Shown piece after piece: positions 25,515-33,649 of a stretch of 64,000 nucleotides of DNA (positions are counted from its first letter, which is position 1; every line of letters begins with the position of its first letter). The notes beneath the pieces were generated by a model. That model worked only from the letters and a program-made list of their open reading frames with translations. It ran no database searches and was not told the DNA's origin. This stretch comes from Rhodoligotrophos appendicifer (GTDB lineage: Bacteria > Pseudomonadota > Alphaproteobacteria > Rhizobiales > Im1), in contig NZ_VHKL01000001.1 of NCBI RefSeq assembly GCF_007474605.1, positions 798,382-862,381 on the forward strand, in the 5' to 3' direction. A program made the position numbers and the translations under genes.

Positions 25515-25944
25515 GCGCTGCGTCCTCCATTTCACACGCGGCGAGGCGGCAGGTCACCTCCACGCCGATCGTCTGGTCCTCGTGACCGTGCGTATTAAAC
25601 TATACTGCGTAAGCTTGGTGCACAGTGAAATATCGATGAACGTTGCTAAATCACAGGGCGTATTCTTGGTTAACGGCGAAAGAATATAAGAAAATCGCGC
25701 TCCGGCTCATATCTGTTCAATGCACCGCCGACGTCGTTGACGATCAAAAACGATCAGTATGGGAATGACGTGCGTAAGCGATTGCTGGATGTGGACCATT
25801 TTCCGTCGTGGTGTGATTCGTTTTGGCTGCAGCAGAGTTCGGGATGAGATCATTGACTTTGACTGGTCCGAGCCTTAGACGACCTGCGCCTGTCGACCCT
25901 ATCGACCCAAGTCTTATCGACTTTCCCAAGCTCACGGACAGCCC
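25515..25944. other. Divergent intergenic region between cydAB and an EamA transporter
   Basis: About 430 bases carrying the promoters of both genes. It is more AT-rich than its surroundings (25595-25700 and 25735-25800). The element GACGATCAAAAACGATCAG (25739-25757) contains two directly repeated CGATC units. No match to an FNR/FixK box (TTGAT-N4-ATCAA) was found. No gene is seen. Confidence 0.4.
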
Positions 25945-26880
25945 ATGTCGGCCTCTCCCAGTGATGTCGGCCATGATCGCAGACGCGACAACATCGTCCG
26001 TGGCATCCTGCTGACCTTGGGCGGCATCTTCCTCTTCGCCACCCAGGATGCCGCTCAGAAGTTCCTCGTCCAGTCCTATTCGCCGTTCCAGATCACCATG
26101 ATGAGGTTTTGGGCGTCCTTCGCCTTTTCCTTTGCCATCATGGTGCGCCAAGGGGAGATCCGCGGCGCATTTCGGTCGGGCTCGCCAATATTGCAGGTCC
26201 TGCGGCCCATCTTCCTTGTCGTCGACATCTGGCTGTTCAGCTTCGCATTGCAAACGATCTCCCTCGCCGAACTCCAGGCGATCTTGTTGATCTATCCGCT
26301 GATCGTGACCCTCGTGGCCATTCCTCTGCTCAAGGAGAAGGTCGGCATCTTCAGGATGGTGGCGGTCTGTGTGGGGTTTCTCGGCGCTCTGGTCATCGTC
26401 CGTCCGGGCGGGGTCCCCTTCGATTTCGGCGTTTTCTGTGCGATTGGCGCTGCAGTGACCTACGCCCTTTATATCGTCCTGACCCGGAAGGTGTCCGAAA
26501 CCGACTCCACGGCGACCAGCATGTTTTACGTGGGCGTGATTGGGCTGATCATGACCTCGGCCGTCGGCATTTTCTTCTGGCAGCCGCCCGACGCGGCGTC
26601 CTGGGCGCTCATTCTCTACATCATGGTCACGGGGTGTGTTTCACATGCGATGATCATTGCCGCCTTGGGAATGGCACCAGCCAGTGTCCTTCAGCCCTTT
26701 AACTATACATCGCTGCCCTGGGGGATTTTGCTCGGATACGTGCTCTTTGGCCAGATGATCGACCCCATTTCGCTGATGGGAGCCATCGTCATTATCGCGG
26801 CAGGCCTCGTCGTCATGGCCCGCGAGCGGATCAAGAAGATCCGCCCGGTGACGAATCCGCCTCTTCCCGGCAAGGATTGA
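25945..26880 (+). CDS. DMT-superfamily transporter with EamA domains
   Basis: A 311-residue protein with ten predicted transmembrane helices arranged as two EamA repeats. The first repeat begins IVRGILLTLGGIFLFATQDA, with the signature YPLIVTLVAIPLLKEKVG closing it. The second begins CAIGAAVTYALYIVLTRKV and ends with LPWGILLGYVLFGQ and ISLMGAIVIIAAGLVVMARE. Members export metabolites or drugs; the substrate is unknown here. It is monocistronic and divergent from cydA. Confidence 0.88.
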   Translation: MSASPSDVGHDRRRDNIVRGILLTLGGIFLFATQDAAQKFLVQSYSPFQITMMRFWASFAFSFAIMVRQGEIRGAFRSGSPILQVLRPIFLVVDIWLFSFALQTISLAELQAILLIYPLIVTLVAIPLLKEKVGIFRMVAVCVGFLGALVIVRPGGVPFDFGVFCAIGAAVTYALYIVLTRKVSETDSTATSMFYVGVIGLIMTSAVGIFFWQPPDAASWALILYIMVTGCVSHAMIIAALGMAPASVLQPFNYTSLPWGILLGYVLFGQMIDPISLMGAIVIIAAGLVVMARERIKKIRPVTNPPLPGKD

Positions 26881-26928
26881 GCGTCGGGAACGGTGGACGG
26901 GAACGGCCGAACTGTTTCGGATCGCTGA

Positions 26929-27180
26929 CTAGTTGGCGGGCGAACCGGATCTCTGAGCGCCGGTGATGACCTTCTTGCAATCAGGATTGAGGTCGCGGGC
27001 TCTTCGGAACAGGCATTGCTTCACCTCTTCCGCGCTGGGAATGAACTCGCTGCAGAGGCGGATCGCATCGGGAATGCAGGCCGTACGTTCCTCTGCCGTA
27101 CCCTCATACTCTTCAGCGAAGGCCGGACTTGCGGTGAGAAAAATCGCCGAGGCGACAGCGGCAGCTCCCAATGTGGCCAT
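26929..27180 (-). CDS. Secreted Cys-containing small protein
   Basis: An 83-residue exported protein: a signal peptide (MATLGAAAVASAIFLTASPAFA) cleaved before EEYEG, then a mature domain of about 60 residues with four Cys (TACIPDAIRLC, VKQCLFRR, NPDCKK), likely two disulfides. This layout (a helical domain starting R-x-A-C-x-P-D) is a recurring small periplasmic family in Hyphomicrobiales with no known function. The ATG at 27180 gives a clean signal peptide; longer upstream frames do not. Confidence 0.65.
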   Translation of the reverse strand: MATLGAAAVASAIFLTASPAFAEEYEGTAEERTACIPDAIRLCSEFIPSAEEVKQCLFRRARDLNPDCKKVITGAQRSGSPAN

Positions 27181-27487
27181 ACGACAACGCACGCGCGAAT
27201 CCCTACACTTTGAAAGCTGACAGCGAACTATGCGGGGGCGCCATACAATTGGCAACCGTTTAACCTCGAAGTCGATGCGGAACATGCGACGCTCTCGTTC
27301 TGGAACGCAGCCTCGGCTGTATGACGAGGACCGGGCTGCAGGATCTTAGACTTCCCGCATGAATGATTGGTGAGGAACGCAGGTCACTCTGACGGATCGA
27401 AGCTCGGGCGAAGCCTGCCGGCAAATTATGGAACAGGGAGAGACGCCTCACGTTGGTTAACAGGAAACTGGTAACTAGGAGGATAAG
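27181..27487. other. Divergent intergenic region, nothing specific recognised
   Basis: About 300 bases between the secreted Cys protein and the BON-domain gene. It should contain both promoters. The AT-richer segment near 27430-27480 sits just before the strong ribosome site of the BON gene. No repeat, RNA gene or operator was recognised. Confidence 0.35.
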
Positions 27488-28432
27488 ATGTCTGCCTCTG
27501 ATCGGTGGAGAAATGAAGGTCGCCATCGCGACGACGAGTTTTACAGATATGGTCGCGAGCGCGACACAGATGACGATCAGGCGATGCACAGGTCGCGGGA
27601 TTACGCGCGCCGAGAGGGTAGCCGCAGCAATCATTTCGGAAGCGGCCGTGAGTCCCACGAAGATTATGGCGGCCGGGGAAGTGACTTTTCCGGAAGTGGC
27701 TTCGGCCAGGACAGGAGTTTTGGTCGCTCCGACCCCGGGCGCGGCTCCTCAGGCTGGCGCGAGGACGACCGGGACACCGGTTCTTTCGGGTATGGGAATT
27801 ATGGCCATTCCGGCCCATTCGGCTCGTCGGTCCGCCATGAGCACAACGAAGATTTCCGTTCGGGCTATCGCGGAGGTTCCGGAGGTGACGACTGGCGGGG
27901 CCAACCCTCTAGAGGCCGAGGCTACGGACAGGGTGATCACCGCCGCCGCTATGGTGAAGGCGACTGGGGTGACCGTCATCGTGATGACGATCGCGGGTTC
28001 TGGGACAAGGCATCGGACGAGGTGTCCTCATGGTTCGGTGACGAGGATGCCCAACGTCGTCGCCAGCAGGATGAACATCGCGGCCGCGGACCGAAAGGCT
28101 ACACCCGATCCGACGATCGCATTCGCGAGGATGTAAATGACCGTCTCACCGACGATTGGCGCGTCGACGCTTCCGAGATCGACGTTAAGGTCTCGGGTGG
28201 CGAAGTGACGTTGTCGGGCCACGTGTCCAGCCGTGATCAGCGGCGCCGGGCGGAGGATATCGCGGAGTCTGTCTCCGGCGTCAGTTACGTGCAGAACAAT
28301 ATGCGCGTGAAGGATAACCGGACCGTTGGGACCACCGGGTCGTCCCAGGCAGGAGCGGCTGGCAGCGTTGGCCAGTCCACGGCTCCCGGTCAGCAGGCGG
28401 GAACGACGACACGCGGGTCCGGTAACTCGTAG
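27488..28432 (+). CDS. BON-domain protein with long low-complexity N-terminus
   Basis: A 314-residue soluble protein. Residues 1-200 are a charged, low-complexity region very rich in Gly, Arg, Asp, Ser and aromatic residues (RYGRERDTDDD, GYGNYGHSGPFGSS, RRYGEGDWGDRHRDDD), presumably disordered. The motif FWDKASDEVSSWFGDEDAQR leads into one BON domain (~209-276: TRSDDRIREDVNDRLTDDWR ... VSYVQNNMRVKDN). There is no signal peptide. The start follows a perfect AGGAGGATAAG. BON proteins are linked to osmotic and envelope stress. The gene precedes other stress genes (DUF892, BrkB) and ends at a terminator. Confidence 0.88.
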   Translation: MSASDRWRNEGRHRDDEFYRYGRERDTDDDQAMHRSRDYARREGSRSNHFGSGRESHEDYGGRGSDFSGSGFGQDRSFGRSDPGRGSSGWREDDRDTGSFGYGNYGHSGPFGSSVRHEHNEDFRSGYRGGSGGDDWRGQPSRGRGYGQGDHRRRYGEGDWGDRHRDDDRGFWDKASDEVSSWFGDEDAQRRRQQDEHRGRGPKGYTRSDDRIREDVNDRLTDDWRVDASEIDVKVSGGEVTLSGHVSSRDQRRRAEDIAESVSGVSYVQNNMRVKDNRTVGTTGSSQAGAAGSVGQSTAPGQQAGTTTRGSGNS

Positions 28433-28445
28433 CGAGAGACAAAAG

Positions 28446-28470
28446 GGGCGCCTGGAAGGGCGCCCTTTCC
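28446..28470 (+). terminator. Intrinsic terminator after the BON-domain gene
   Basis: A GC-rich stem, GGGCGCC (28446-28452) with GGCGCCC (28459-28465), has a 6-base loop and is followed by TTTCCTT. It lies 14 bases beyond the stop codon. Confidence 0.7.
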
Positions 28471-28522
28471 TTATGGGCATACCGCTTGCATCGGCCACCG
28501 AAGGGAAAGCGGAGTGGCGATC

Positions 28523-28774
28523 ATGGCGGGGAATGTCATCAGCTTAGGTGGGGCCATCGTTCCGGAGGAAGCTCAGGCCAACGCTACGCTCGTCGAAGAG
28601 CTTGAGCGCCTGCTGGAAGCAGCCAAGGCCGGGGAAATCATCGGAATGGCAGGCAGCTATGTGCACAAAGGTCGTGCAGCCTCCTATTCATATGCTGGAA
28701 ATGTCGGCGGCTTTGCCATCATCGGCGGCCTCGAATGCGCCAAGGAACATCTGGTGCGGCTGGCCCTGCTCTAG
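28523..28774 (+). CDS. Small conserved-looking hypothetical protein
   Basis: An 83-residue soluble protein: LVEELERLLEAAKAGEIIGM is a helix, followed by strands GRAASYSYAGNVGGFAIIGG and a final helix ECAKEHLVRLALL. The natural composition and GGAG eight bases before the ATG at 28523 support expression. Proteins of this pattern occur in phage and rhizobial genomes as small unknowns. No enzyme motif is seen. Confidence 0.6.
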   Translation: MAGNVISLGGAIVPEEAQANATLVEELERLLEAAKAGEIIGMAGSYVHKGRAASYSYAGNVGGFAIIGGLECAKEHLVRLALL

Positions 28775-28888
28775 CGTCGATGAGCAAAGAAAGATCTTGC
28801 TACGGTGAAAAACTGGTGATCCGGACATTTGATTCGGAACTCCTCTATTCGGCCTGAGTTCTCAAGGCAGGCATAGTGGAGGCAACAG

Positions 28889-29389
28889 ATGGCCAAATCA
28901 CCGAAAACTCTCGACGACCTTTTTCTTGATTCCCTGAAAGACGTTTACTTCGCTGAAAAGAAGATTCTGGTAGCGCTGCCGAAGATGGCGAAGGCCGCAC
29001 AGAATTCCGAGCTCAAGGCGGCGTTTGAAAAGCATAAGGGGGAGACCCAAGGCCAAGTCGAACGGCTTGAGCAAGTATTTCAGCTCCTGGACAAGAAGCC
29101 ACAGGGAAAGACGTGTCCTGCAATTCTCGGGATCATCGAAGAGGGTACCGAGATCATGGAGGAATACAAGGGATCGCCCGCTCTTGATGCTGGCCTTCTG
29201 GGCGCGGCACAGGCTGTGGAGCATTACGAGATCACTCGATACGGCTCCCTGCGTGCCTGGGCCACGGAACTCGGCATGAAGGATGCTGCTGCTCTGCTGC
29301 AGCAGACCTTGGACGAGGAATCGGCCACCGACCAAGCTCTGACGCAGCTTGCGACATCAGTCGTCAACATGCAGGCCGAAGCTGCCTGA
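28889..29389 (+). CDS. YciF/YciE-type ferritin-like protein (DUF892)
   Basis: A 166-residue four-helix-bundle protein of the DUF892 family: LDDLFLDSLKDVYFAEKKIL opens it with the conserved D/E pair, followed by HKGETQGQVERLEQVF and AQAVEHYEITRYGSLRAWAT (E-x2-H-type metal ligands). Members are structural homologues of ferritin/rubrerythrin and are induced by stress. It lies in a cluster of stress-type genes with its own terminator. Confidence 0.92.
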   Translation: MAKSPKTLDDLFLDSLKDVYFAEKKILVALPKMAKAAQNSELKAAFEKHKGETQGQVERLEQVFQLLDKKPQGKTCPAILGIIEEGTEIMEEYKGSPALDAGLLGAAQAVEHYEITRYGSLRAWATELGMKDAAALLQQTLDEESATDQALTQLATSVVNMQAEAA

Positions 29390-29394
29390 TCCTG

Positions 29395-29425
29395 AGAGGG
29401 CTCCGACGCGAGCCCTCTTTCTTTT
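29395..29425 (+). terminator. Intrinsic terminator after the DUF892 gene
   Basis: A perfect 8-bp stem, AGAGGGCT (29395-29402) with AGCCCTCT (29411-29418), has an 8-base loop and is followed by TTCTTTT, just after the stop codon. Confidence 0.8.
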
Positions 29426-29471
29426 CGCGCTTGTCGTTTGACACAATGGCAGCAGCTTTCCGGAGGCGAAC

Positions 29472-30629
29472 GTGGCGCCAGGTGTCGATGCCCCTCCTGG
29501 GGGCGATTCCAAAAAATCGGCTTGGTTGCTGGCGTTCGCGCTCGGTATGAGCGTCGGTAGCCTGTTCTCAGCCCGGCCGTCCCGGCAGCGGCCGAGCAGG
29601 ATCGCGTCGGACAGGGGCGCGCGCAATCCTGCTTCCTCCGATGCACGCGTCCCGTCGGATCTCGACCGGCATCATGGTCACCAACATGGCCGGGGGAGAT
29701 CCGCGGAAAAGCCGAGCAGCATGCCGGCCAAGGGCTGGAAGGATATCCTGTTTCGCGTCTACCGGGAGTTTTCCGACGACCGGCTCCTCGCCGTGGCCGC
29801 TGGTGTCACGTTTTACATGCTTCTGGCGCTCTTTCCCGCAATAGGAGCCTTCATCGCCATCTACGGTCTTTTTGCCGATCCGGTGCAGATACAAGGTCAT
29901 CTGTCGGCGCTTTCAGGGGTGTTGCCCGAAGGCGGGATCACCATCATTGGTGAGCAGGTGCAAAGCCTCTCTGCTCAGAAAGGCTCGACCCTTGGGATCG
30001 GTGCTGTCACGGGAATTCTCATTTCCCTCTGGAGCGCCAACACCGGCATGAAGGCGGTATTCGACGCCCTCAATGTCGTCTACGAGGAGGAGGAAAAGCG
30101 CAGTTTCTTGCGGCTCAACCTCATCTCGTTGAGCTTCACTCTTGGGTGCATGGTCATTGGGATCGTGGCGATCGCTGGAGTGGTTTTCGTTCCGATTATC
30201 CTCAATGCAGTTGGGCTCGGGGGGTCTGTTCAGGGTGTCGTGATCTCCCTGGTGCGATGGCCGCTCATGCTCCTCTTTTTCGCGGCCGCAATCGCCGTCC
30301 TTTATCGCTATGGCCCGAGCCGGAGTCGCGCGAAGTGGCGCTGGGTGACATGGGGGGCCATCCTTGCCGCCGTGCTGTGGCTGGGAGGCTCGGCTCTTTT
30401 CTCCTGGTATGTGTCGAATTTTGGATCCTACAACGAAACCTATGGATCTCTGGGGGCCGCGGTCGGTTTGATGATGTGGATGTGGCTCTCGACGTCCATC
30501 GTTCTGTTATGCGGCGAGCTGAATGCAGAACTGGAGCACCAGACGGCCATGGACTCGACGGCCAAGCCTCACCGGCCACTGGGTGAACGTGGCGCGCAGA
30601 TGGCCGACACGGTGGGTGCCCCGCAGTAG
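29472..30629 (+). CDS. YihY/BrkB-family membrane protein
   Basis: A 385-residue protein. A hydrophilic, Arg/Ser-rich N-terminal part (~85 residues) follows a short hydrophobic stretch. The BrkB/YihY core has about six helices (LLAVAAGVTFYMLLALFPAI, IGAVTGILISLWSANTGMKA, LGAAVGLMMWMWLSTSIVLL) and ends GELNAELEHQTAMDS, a typical family ending. The start is GTG with GGAGG six bases upstream. Family members were once called ribonuclease BN; they are probably envelope proteins of unknown transport function. Confidence 0.88.
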   Translation: MAPGVDAPPGGDSKKSAWLLAFALGMSVGSLFSARPSRQRPSRIASDRGARNPASSDARVPSDLDRHHGHQHGRGRSAEKPSSMPAKGWKDILFRVYREFSDDRLLAVAAGVTFYMLLALFPAIGAFIAIYGLFADPVQIQGHLSALSGVLPEGGITIIGEQVQSLSAQKGSTLGIGAVTGILISLWSANTGMKAVFDALNVVYEEEEKRSFLRLNLISLSFTLGCMVIGIVAIAGVVFVPIILNAVGLGGSVQGVVISLVRWPLMLLFFAAAIAVLYRYGPSRSRAKWRWVTWGAILAAVLWLGGSALFSWYVSNFGSYNETYGSLGAAVGLMMWMWLSTSIVLLCGELNAELEHQTAMDSTAKPHRPLGERGAQMADTVGAPQ

Positions 30630-30731
30630 CGTTCTGACCTTCCTCAAAATGATTGAAGGCCCGGCCTGTATCTCCTGTGACGGGTGCCCACAACGCGCCT
30701 AGGATGCCCTCCTGTGTCGTCAGGAGAAGAC

Positions 30732-31553
30732 ATGTCGAACCCAAGCGGCAGCTACATCATAAGGGGTGGAAAACCGGGCTTCGAACGGCTTCGCCTCCTG
30801 ACCTCGGTGATGTCGCCGGGGACGCGAGCTCTGCTTCAAGAAGTGGGCATCCCCGAAGGTGCCCGAGTGCTGGATTTGGGAACCGGCAGCGGGGGCGTAG
30901 CCCGCGAGCTGGCCAAGAGGGTGGGTCCTGCGGGGACCGTTATTGCGCTCGACATTGATCCCACCCAGATCGCATTGGCGAAATCGTCAGAGGCGGGGGA
31001 GGCGGACGACCGTATTGAATTTCAGCAGGGTGATGTCTCGGACCCGGCACTGATCGGCAGCTTAGGGCCTTTTGACGTGATCTATGCCCGATTTTTGCTG
31101 TCCCATTTGAGGGTGCCGGACGAGATTGTGCACGCAGCTGCGGCTGCCCTGGCTCATGGGGGACGAATGATCGTCGAGGACGTCCACTTTGCCGGGCATT
31201 TCTGTCACCCGCGGTCGGAAGCCTTCGAGAGATATGTCGAGCTGTATGGCGCCGCGGCGCGACAACGCGGGGCGGATCCGGATATCGGTATCAGCCTGCC
31301 GCATCGCCTGTTGCAGGCCGGCTTGCAGGATGTGGACGGGCGGGTGAGTCAACCCGCCGGGTGTCAGGGCCCAGTCAAACAGATTGCCGCCGTGACGTGG
31401 CAGAACATTCAAGACGCAGTGATAGACGGCGGGCTGGTGTCGGAGGATGAGGCGCGGCATATCCTCGATGAGTTGATCAGGCTGGCTGAAGATGACGCCG
31501 TCTTCATGACCACTGCGCGCGTGGTCCAGGCTTGGGGGCGAAAGTCCTCCTGA
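30732..31553 (+). CDS. Class I SAM-dependent methyltransferase
   Basis: A 273-residue cytosolic methyltransferase with Rossmann motif I VLDLGTGSGGVAREL (46-60), motif II IALDIDPTQIALAK, then the post-motif region FQQGDVSDPALIGSLGPFDV and GGRMIVEDV. The ATG at 30732 follows AGGAGAAGAC. The substrate is not indicated by the context. It is convergent with phaZ, with a 12-base gap. Confidence 0.85.
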   Translation: MSNPSGSYIIRGGKPGFERLRLLTSVMSPGTRALLQEVGIPEGARVLDLGTGSGGVARELAKRVGPAGTVIALDIDPTQIALAKSSEAGEADDRIEFQQGDVSDPALIGSLGPFDVIYARFLLSHLRVPDEIVHAAAAALAHGGRMIVEDVHFAGHFCHPRSEAFERYVELYGAAARQRGADPDIGISLPHRLLQAGLQDVDGRVSQPAGCQGPVKQIAAVTWQNIQDAVIDGGLVSEDEARHILDELIRLAEDDAVFMTTARVVQAWGRKSS

Positions 31554-31565
31554 TCGTCGCGGGCT

Positions 31566-32780
31566 CTATTCCATTGCCAGGATCATGTTCCGGACCACGG
31601 GATAGATCTCCCGCTCCCAATGCTTGCCGCTGAATACGCCGTAATGTCCGACATTGGCCTGCAGGTGATGACGCTTGAGATGCGGCCGGAGGGACTGGCA
31701 GAGATCATGCGCTGCTGAAGTCTGTCCCATCGCGCAGATGTCGTCCCGCCCACCCTCGACGGTCAGAAGCGCTGTGTGCCGGATTGCAGCGGGATTGACG
31801 ATGTCGCCGCGAAAGGTGAAGTCGCCCGTTGCAAGCTCGGCGCGCTGGAAGATCCGATCGATGGTCTCGATATAGAATTCCTCGGGGAGGTCGAGCACGG
31901 CAAAGTATTCGTCATAGAATTTTTTTATTCGTTCAGCCTGTTCGGTTTCTCCCGCCGCCAGGTGGTCATAGAGACGTCCATGGGCGGCGCGGTGCCGGTC
32001 CATGTTCATGGCCATGAAGGCCAGGAGTTGGAGGAAGCCTGGATACACGCGCCGACCCTTGCCGGCAAAGCGGTTCGGGACTTCGGCGATAACGGAATTC
32101 TGAAACCAGGACAGCGATTTGGCGACGGCGAATTCATTGACTGCGGTGGGGCTCTCACTGGGGTCGATAGGCCCGGCCATCAAGGTCATCGAGCGCGGCG
32201 TGGCCGGATGCCTGTCCTCCGACATGATGGAGACGGCGGCCAACGTCTGTACGCAGGGCTGGCAGACGGCAAGCACATGCGCCCCTGGCCCGATCGTCTC
32301 CAGGAAGCGACAAATATAGGCGACGTAATCGTCCACGCCGAACACACCGGCCTCGACCGGCACGTCTCGGGCATTGGCCCAATCGGTGAGGTAGACTTCA
32401 TGATCCTTCAGCATCGTCTGCACGGTGCCGCGGAGAAGCGTCGCGAAATGTCCGGACAAGGGAGCGACGATCAGCACTTTCGGCTGCGGTGCATCGATGT
32501 CCTTGGAAAACTTCAGCAGGTTCCCAAAGGGGAGGTTGAGCGCGGTCTCCAGCGTGACCGGCACATCGCGGTTTCCGACCATGACAGAAGCAATGCCGAA
32601 GCTGGGTCGCGTATGTGTGAGCTCGAACCGGCTCGTGAGCACCATGGCGGCCTCGAACTGCCGCATGAAGGCACTGCCCCCCATCCACGGGAACGCTTGC
32701 AGCAGAGCTGACCAGCTTCGCGCCATCACACGCAGCGGAGCGAAGGCGTCCTCCTGAAATTGGTAAGCCTGGTACAGCAT
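31566..32780 (-). CDS. phaZ: Intracellular polyhydroxyalkanoate depolymerase
   Basis: A 404-residue intracellular PHB depolymerase (PhaZ). There is no signal peptide; the N-terminal MLYQAYQFQEDAFAPLRVMA is the typical start. The catalytic triad is C173 (in AVCQPCVQTL, the Cys-type lipase box), D346 (VEGGRDDICAM) and H379 (NVGHYGVFSG). It degrades stored polyhydroxybutyrate in granules. The 5' end faces a divergent GST gene. The intervening leader contains repeated TTGC/GCAA units that could be a PhaR site. Confidence 0.93.
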   Translation of the reverse strand: MLYQAYQFQEDAFAPLRVMARSWSALLQAFPWMGGSAFMRQFEAAMVLTSRFELTHTRPSFGIASVMVGNRDVPVTLETALNLPFGNLLKFSKDIDAPQPKVLIVAPLSGHFATLLRGTVQTMLKDHEVYLTDWANARDVPVEAGVFGVDDYVAYICRFLETIGPGAHVLAVCQPCVQTLAAVSIMSEDRHPATPRSMTLMAGPIDPSESPTAVNEFAVAKSLSWFQNSVIAEVPNRFAGKGRRVYPGFLQLLAFMAMNMDRHRAAHGRLYDHLAAGETEQAERIKKFYDEYFAVLDLPEEFYIETIDRIFQRAELATGDFTFRGDIVNPAAIRHTALLTVEGGRDDICAMGQTSAAHDLCQSLRPHLKRHHLQANVGHYGVFSGKHWEREIYPVVRNMILAME

Positions 32781-32885
32781 GCCCCGATTGCCCCATCGCT
32801 TTTATGGCAATGCAAAAAGCTAGTGCAAAACTTGCTGCGTTGCGAGAAGATTAAACCACAACGACATTATGGCGGAGTCGAACGG
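32781..32885. promoter_or_regulatory. Divergent phaZ/GST promoter region with GCAA/TTGC repeats
   Basis: Within 32803-32845 the sequence carries GGCAATGCAAAAAGC, then GTGCAAAACTTGCTGCGTTGCG, i.e. several GCAA/TTGC half-sites. PhaR/AniA-type repressors of PHA genes bind short TGC/GCA dyads. This match is suggestive only. Confidence 0.25.
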
Positions 32886-33539
32886 GTGACGGGCGCAGCG
32901 CTGACGATTTCGTCGAAGAACTATTCCTCCTGGTCATTGAGAGGGTGGCTGCTCTGCAAGATGGCGGGCCTCGACTTTGAGGAGCAGAGGGTTGACATCG
33001 ACTCGCCGGAGATGCGCCAGGAGCTGTTGCTTCTGTCGCCCTCGGTTCTGGTGCCGCGCCTGACCCATGGCAGCGTCGTCGTGTGGGACACGCTGGCGAT
33101 TGCCGAGTATTTGGCGGAGATCAGGCCGAAAGCGGGATTGCTGCCGAAAGACCGAGTGGCCAGGGCTCACTGCCGGGCGGTGTCCGGAGAGATCCATTCC
33201 GGATTCTACAATCTGCGCTCCGCCCTGCCGATGAATCTCAAGGCGAGACATAATGCCTTCAAGATCTTCTCGGGCGCACGGCCCGACGTGGAACGAGTGA
33301 AGGCGATATGGAGCGAATGCCTCCAGACGTATGGTGGCCCCTACCTCTTTGGAGAGTTGTCGGTCGCGGATGCGATGTATGCGCCGGTCTGCACTCGATT
33401 TCGGACCTATGCCGTCGAGCTCGATCCGCTGCTTGATGACTATTGTGAGCGGATATTCGAGTGGCCCTTGATGCAGGAGTGGACCGAGGCCGCTATGGAA
33501 GAACCCGATGAGATTATCGAGCTGGAAGTCGAGTTCTAG
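32886..33539 (+). CDS. Glutathione S-transferase family protein
   Basis: A 217-residue GST. The thioredoxin-like N-terminal domain starts TISSKNYSSWSLRGWLLCKM and has VPRLTHGSVVVWDTLAIAEYLAEI (cis-Pro and D-T/S glutathione contacts). The helical C-terminal domain contains YLFGELSVADAMYAPVCTRF. The Ser-rich active-site segment resembles the YfcF/zeta-like bacterial GSTs. The GTG start at 32886 follows GGAG and avoids overlap with phaZ; longer frames would run antisense to phaZ. Confidence 0.88.
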   Translation: MTGAALTISSKNYSSWSLRGWLLCKMAGLDFEEQRVDIDSPEMRQELLLLSPSVLVPRLTHGSVVVWDTLAIAEYLAEIRPKAGLLPKDRVARAHCRAVSGEIHSGFYNLRSALPMNLKARHNAFKIFSGARPDVERVKAIWSECLQTYGGPYLFGELSVADAMYAPVCTRFRTYAVELDPLLDDYCERIFEWPLMQEWTEAAMEEPDEIIELEVEF

Positions 33540-33649
33540 CTCGAGTTCACAGTTCTTTTAGCCTGTCTTCAAACCTTAATATTTCCGTCAACGGGGCGAC
33601 ATCTGCGACCGGCATTCCACCTTCATCAAATTGAAGATGGAGTGGGGTC

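Noticed and set aside
25736..25758. FNR/FixK box before cydAB
   Set aside because: TTGAC with CGATC repeats does not form the TTGAT-N4-ATCAA dyad.
33563..33580. Pho-box-like sequence CTGTCTTCAAACCTTAAT before the phytase-like gene
   Set aside because: The first half matches well but the second half matches only four of seven positions; too weak to list as a site.
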